A DNA stretch of 11,675 nt, taken from contig NWUY0300000388.1 in NCBI GenBank assembly GCA_004151065.3, forward strand, positions 19,944 to 31,618, given 5' to 3'. Numbering within the stretch: position 1 is the first letter of the stretch; each line of letters begins with the position of its first letter. A model generated the notes under the pieces. The model made no database searches. It saw nothing but the letters and a program-made list of their open reading frames with translations, and was not told where the DNA came from. Positions 8,301 through 11,675 of this stretch are shown one piece after another. Both the position numbers and the translations under genes were made by a program. This DNA comes from Larix sibirica. Its lineage: Eukaryota > Streptophyta > Pinopsida > Pinales > Pinaceae.

Positions 8301-8572
8301 TCATGAAGCATAAGTCTTGGCCTGGATCATGAAAACTGACCCACGCACCAAACCACTCGTCAAGGATGTTGTGTAGATGAACCAACTTTCCTCCTTCATG
8401 CCCTCAATCTTTTCAAGAATATTAGTAATAGCTTCAACTCTTTGAAAATCACCATTCCAGAAAATGGCATTGGTGTGGCGTTTACGTCTTTCGATAAAAA
8501 TCAGCCCTATATCTTTTAACGTAATCAACACGCGCTTATTAATTTCGCACTGGGGAGTCGCGACAACATCTG
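8301..8572 (-). pseudogene. Unrecognised open frame, ~90 codons, no clear start
   Basis: An open frame on the minus strand from about 8572 to a stop at 8301. It reads DVVATPQCEINKRVLITLKD, then GLIFIERRKRHTNAIFWNGD, and later ILEKIEGMKEESWFIYTTS. The composition is protein-like (mixed charged and hydrophobic residues, no homopolymers). There is no ATG near the left end of the reading frame (GTG at 8529-8531), so it may be an internal exon or a gene fragment. I do not recognise a domain. A chance open frame is quite possible at this length. Confidence 0.25.
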
Positions 8573-9670
8573 ATCACATAATTTAATGATCATTTTTTGA
8601 GGGAAGTCACCTAATACCCTAAGAGTATCTCTAAATAGTAGCTTTAACCTTTTCACACACAGTTTTAGCCATTATACAGATACCTTTTGATGATCTAGAT
8701 CACCATGATCTTTATTAACGCACATCTTACTCATACTGAGAGATAAAACTGCCTCTTTATTAATATCATGACATTGCGACTGCTCTTGTTGGAGATGAGC
8801 TCCTGTCCTTTTCTGGAAGGCTTGCAAATCATTATATAATAACAATGTAGCTAATCTATTTTTCTAGGTAGCATTTGTTAATAAAAGAAATCTTGAATGG
8901 TGTCCTATTTCGCAACACAAACTATCCCAAGATTTACTCTATCTTGCAAGTAGCACATAGAAAACACAATGGGCGCCACTCAAAAGACTACTGAAAATTT
9001 CCCCAGCTTCAAAAAAATACGATTTTTGAAGACGGAATGGATGCGGAATTTACTTCTGCCAAGAAGAATTGGGCTTATATATTTAAAGGTGACATCGACC
9101 ATCACATTTATAACTTTCTACATCTCACCGCAGACCGTTGCATTATTCAAGGACCAAACAACATTACCCTAAGTTTCTACTACTTAAAGGGCATCATATC
9201 GATGTATCCATGTGGCAATTGAACCCTCAGTATATTTCCACTTATGTTTTACACCCAGATTCGCAGTATATGTCATCGATTCTTTCGCCCAGCATAATCT
9301 GGTCTCTATTTGCATTTTTTACTCATTTTAACAAGGGTTCGGTTCCTCTATTGAGTAGTTTTAGGAAAGTAATGGTTGCTGGAAATACAATAAGAACAGG
9401 ATTCTTCACAACCCTAAAAATATAATTGGAACAGTGAAGAGAGTCCTGAGAGTAAACTTTTAAGCCCAATACTACAAATTGGTGGGGAAGTGCGACCTCA
9501 ATCATTTCAACAATCCCTATAATTTTATATAAATGTGTACTCAAAATAGACATCTCACCAATCTCTGCAAAATTATATTTTTTTATGAAAAATAGACATC
9601 TGCGTAATCTCTATTTCATATTAAATGGCAATACAGGCTTACCAGGCAACAACCAAACCTGGAACAGGAG
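8573..9670. other. Stretch without recognisable gene
   Basis: Several short overlapping plus-strand frames (8969-9172, 9037-9222, 9138-9425) occur in different phases. None shows a family signature, and none is long enough to stand out from chance. Near 9530-9620 a phrase of the type AATAGACATCT...CTCACCAATCTCT / AATAGACATCTGCGTAATCTCT occurs twice, about 45-50 bp apart, a small local duplication. Otherwise nothing is seen. Confidence 0.45.
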
Positions 9671-10329
9671 CTCCAAATGCCACCGAAGATGCTAACAACC
9701 ATGAAACCGATACCAAGCACAAATCTGGAGGCCCGCAAACATGGAGCAGTCAACGAACACAACCCAACAACACAAACAAAGACACCACCTCTGCCCAACA
9801 CCACCCACTAAAAGAAAACCATACAAACTGGATTCTGGACGACCAACAACCAAAAAGAGCCCGCAATTAGTCTCCACAGAACCGACTAAAAACCACGAAC
9901 CCGCCACCAAGCACAAACCTGAAGGCCTACAAACAGGAAACAACCAACGAATAGAATCCAGCAAAATTAAGAAGACACCACCTCCACCCATTGGCAGCCG
10001 TGAAAAGAAAACCAGACGAACTAGATTCTGGACCACCAACAACCAGAAAGAGCCCACGTAGCGGGATATTATTGTAATTGGTAGGATCAATTAGTCTCCA
10101 TCGAACCGACTAACAACCACGAACCTGCCACCAACCACAAATCTGGAAGCCCGCAAATAGGGAGCATCCAATGAACACAACCCAACGAACGCAAGCCAAC
10201 AAAACGAAGAAGACACCACCTCCGCCCAGCAATACCCACGAAAAGAAAACCAGCTGAATTGGATTCTGGATGACCAACAACCAAAAAGACGCTGCGTACT
10301 GGATATTATAGTAATCGATAGCAATTAGT
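9671..10329. repeat. Tandem repeat module A, three copies (~200-235 bp each)
   Basis: Three successive imperfect units begin at CTCCA near 9671, 9872 and 10096. Each runs through CTAA.AACCA.GAA.CC, CACAAA.CTG.AGGCC, the core GACACCACCT (at 9781, 9974 and 10212), AAAAGAAAACCA and GGATTCTGGA.GACCAACAACC. Copies 2 and 3 carry a further ~30 bp (GGATATTAT.GTAAT..) that copy 1 lacks. The plus strand is strikingly poor in T and rich in A and C, unlike the rest of the window. Long open frames on both strands here (for example 9692-10090 minus, 9741-10061 plus) come from this skew and repetition and show no family likeness. Confidence 0.88.
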
Positions 10330-10755
10330 CTCCAGGTAAAAGGTGGCGACCTGGTGAAGCCATGGTACACATTACATTTAATTGCTCTGAACCAGTCACA
10401 GATACCATTTAATTCCCCCTGCAAAAATTAACTGAACAACCATGTTCAAGCGCACTGTCGTCGAGGAAATTGAAACTAGCGCAGAAGGAAATCCACACAA
10501 CCCAGCAAAACAAAGAAGACACCACCTCCACATAGCAGCACTTGCGAAAAGAAAACCATCCTCGTACCATATATTATAGTAATCGATAGCAATTCGTATC
10601 CAGGTAGCAGGTGGCGGCTTGTTGAAGCCATGGTACACATTACATCCAATTTCCCTAAACGAGTCACAGACCCCATTTAATTCTTGCTGTAAAAATTAAC
10701 TGTTCGAGCGCACTGCCATCGAGGAAATTGAAGCTAGCGCGGAAGGAAACCCACC
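10330..10755. repeat. Module B repeated twice with a partial module A between
   Basis: B1 (about 10330-10497) and B2 (about 10599-10754) share TCCAGGTA.AGGTGGCG, TGAAGCCATGGTACACATTA, CAGA.ACCATTTAATT, AAAAATTAACTG and GAGGAAATTGAA.CTAGCGC. Between them, 10500-10598, lies a shortened module A containing the fourth GACACCACCT core (10518) and ATTATAGTAATCGATAGCAA, which also precedes B1. The order is A-A-A-B-a-B, so the array grew by duplicating a composite unit of about 268 bp as well as single A units. Confidence 0.85.
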
Positions 10756-11059
10756 TCTCAACATTGAAACCCACACAACTATTGTCAACATAAACAGTTG
10801 TCCAGACAATTTAATGAAGCCTACGTCTGCCTGCCGCCCCATGGTGGGAAACACAGAACGAGGCAGGCGTCATCTAAAGATATCCAATCAACCATTCAAA
10901 AATTTAAATTTAATTTTTTTTCATTCCTATGTTAATTCCATGGTGTTTTCTATAATCAAACACAACACCAAAAAATAATGTCCCTGACCGAATACTATAT
11001 GTCTAAGACATAACTAGCATTTTCCCCAGGAGGTGCAAAAGTGAACACCGCTAGGAAAA
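10756..11059. other. Unique flank after the A/B array, no gene seen
   Basis: No coding region is recognised. An imperfect inverted pair, GTCTGCCTGCC near 10825 and GGCAGGCGTC near 10862, could form a weak hairpin. The rest is AT-rich. Confidence 0.4.
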
Positions 11060-11168
11060 GAGACCGACCATATTGAAGAGACCGACCATATTGAAGAGAC
11101 CTCAATATGGTCTCTTTAGTATACAATGAATCATGTTACCACCCACTGAAGAGACCGACCATATTGAA
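11060..11168. repeat. 18-bp repeat array with one inverted copy
   Basis: GAGACCGACCATATTGAA occurs in tandem at 11060-11077 and 11078-11095 and again at 11151-11168. Between them TCAATATGGTCTC (11102-11114) is the reverse complement of the unit without its internal GACC duplication (GAGACCATATTGA). The tandem copies and the inverted copy can pair as a stem with a very short loop. Confidence 0.9.
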
Positions 11169-11194
11169 GTTTTAACCATTCTTTACAAAACAAA

Positions 11195-11308
11195 TACCTT
11201 CTCCGACCTCCTGCGGCCTCCTCCGACCTGCTTGACCTCTTCCGACCTGGTCCGACGTCTCTGTCCTCCTCCGACCTCCTTGACCTCGTCGTACCTCCTC
11301 GACCTTAT
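11195..11308. repeat. GC-rich minisatellite, ~10-bp degenerate unit (CCTCCGACCT type)
   Basis: About eleven degenerate units built from TCCGACCTCC / TTGACCTCTT / TCCTCCGACC, pyrimidine-rich on the plus strand, in otherwise AT-rich DNA. It directly abuts the broken end of the copia integrase fragment. The Gly/Arg-rich peptide read through it on the minus strand is repeat translation, not protein. Confidence 0.85.
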
Positions 11309-11315
11309 ACAAATT

Positions 11316-11675
11316 NCACTTACTTCCAAAAACTCTAAAATATTTAACTAAAGTTGGTCTTCCAAACCATAGATCATAAGGATTTTTGTCACTATTTACT
11401 CTGAGCTGTCCTCTGTTTTGTACATAGACAACTATATATACAGCTTCTCTCCAATGGCCATTAGGAATTTTTTCTTCATTTAGCATAGTTCTAGCTACTT
11501 CTTGGACAATCCTATTTTTCCTCTTGGCCACTCCATTTTGTTGAGTTCTTGGGGCTGAAAATTACCTCTTGATTCCATGAGTTTCACAAAACTCATTGAA
11601 TTCATTTGAGGTGAAATCGCCACCATTATCTAATCTTAGATACTTAATCTTGATATTTTCTTCATTTTCAACAAG
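11316..11675 (-). pseudogene. Ty1/copia retrotransposon integrase core fragment, inactivated, open at right edge
   Basis: From the right edge the minus strand reads IKYLRLDNGGDFTSNEFNEF, then CETHGIKR, a TAA (11562-11564), FSAPRTQQNGVAKRKNRIVQ, MLNEEKIPNGHWREAVYI and KNPYDLWFGR, ending VKYFRVFGSK. This is the second half of the copia integrase catalytic core (usual LRSDNGGEF ... QFSAPRTPQQNGVAERKNRT ... ELWxGRKP ... LRVFGS). The Asp of DNGGDF is kept. The catalytic Glu of GVAERKN is Lys here (codon at 11523-11525), and one Pro codon of TPQQNG is missing. After GSK the homology stops at an ambiguous base (N, 11316), and the minisatellite follows. LTRs, reverse transcriptase and RNase H are not in the window. 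Confidence 0.93.

Noticed and set aside
9616-10676. Many overlapping long frames on both strands (up to 132 codons)
   Set aside because: The low-T strand skew removes stop codons and the DNA is tandemly repeated; no protein family is visible.
9671-10755. CRISPR array
   Set aside because: Units are about 200-270 bp and imperfect, without short identical repeats and unique spacers; the rest of the window is plant-type.
11060-11168. Short 18-bp repeats as a CRISPR-like array
   Set aside because: Two copies are directly adjacent without a spacer and one copy is inverted; a slippage product fits better.
11133-11351. Plus-strand Pro/Thr/Ser/Leu-rich 72-codon frame
   Set aside because: It is a translation of the minisatellite and crosses an ambiguous base.
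1-11675. tRNA, rRNA or organelle-derived insertions
   Set aside because: I saw no cloverleaf-compatible A/B boxes, rRNA signatures or organelle gene motifs on a visual pass; a tool search was not possible.

Overview
The window looks like nuclear DNA from a land plant, perhaps one with a large, repeat-rich genome. The basis is a decayed plant-type 2-oxoglutarate-dependent dioxygenase (2-ODD) with an intron, an old Helitron, a Ty1/copia integrase fragment, several tandem repeats, and long AT-rich stretches without open genes. A gymnosperm is possible but not shown. No intact protein-coding gene is visible.

Layout. Positions 1-3245, minus strand, hold the 5' part of a Helitron coding region that runs off the left edge. 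Read right to left, it encodes two OTU-type cysteine-protease domains in tandem, a basic low-complexity linker, a CxxC/CxxC segment with a DUF6570-like domain, and the Helitron N-terminal/Rep domain up to its Cys/His cluster. The helicase would lie beyond position 1. The reading frame is broken by at least four in-frame stops and several frameshifts, and the HUH motif is damaged. From 3246 to about 5470 the DNA is AT-rich, with a 50-bp tandem duplication and a perfect 13-bp palindrome. At 5491-5970, plus strand, lies the C-terminal part of a 2-ODD pseudogene with a missing exon end, two stops, and lost iron and 2-oxoglutarate ligands. At 6257-8016 a 564/565-bp segment of unknown identity occurs twice as a direct repeat; both copies carry traces of the same peptide. 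Positions 8017-9640 contain only one weak, unrecognised open frame. At 9671-10755 there is a complex tandem repeat with two alternating modules and strong strand asymmetry. The right end has an 18-bp repeat array with one inverted copy, a GC-rich CCTCCGACCT-type minisatellite, and a Ty1/copia integrase fragment on the minus strand that runs off the right edge.

The parts do not form a pathway. The window records transposon insertion and gene decay. The most unusual item is the tandem arrangement of two OTU domains in one Helitron reading frame.
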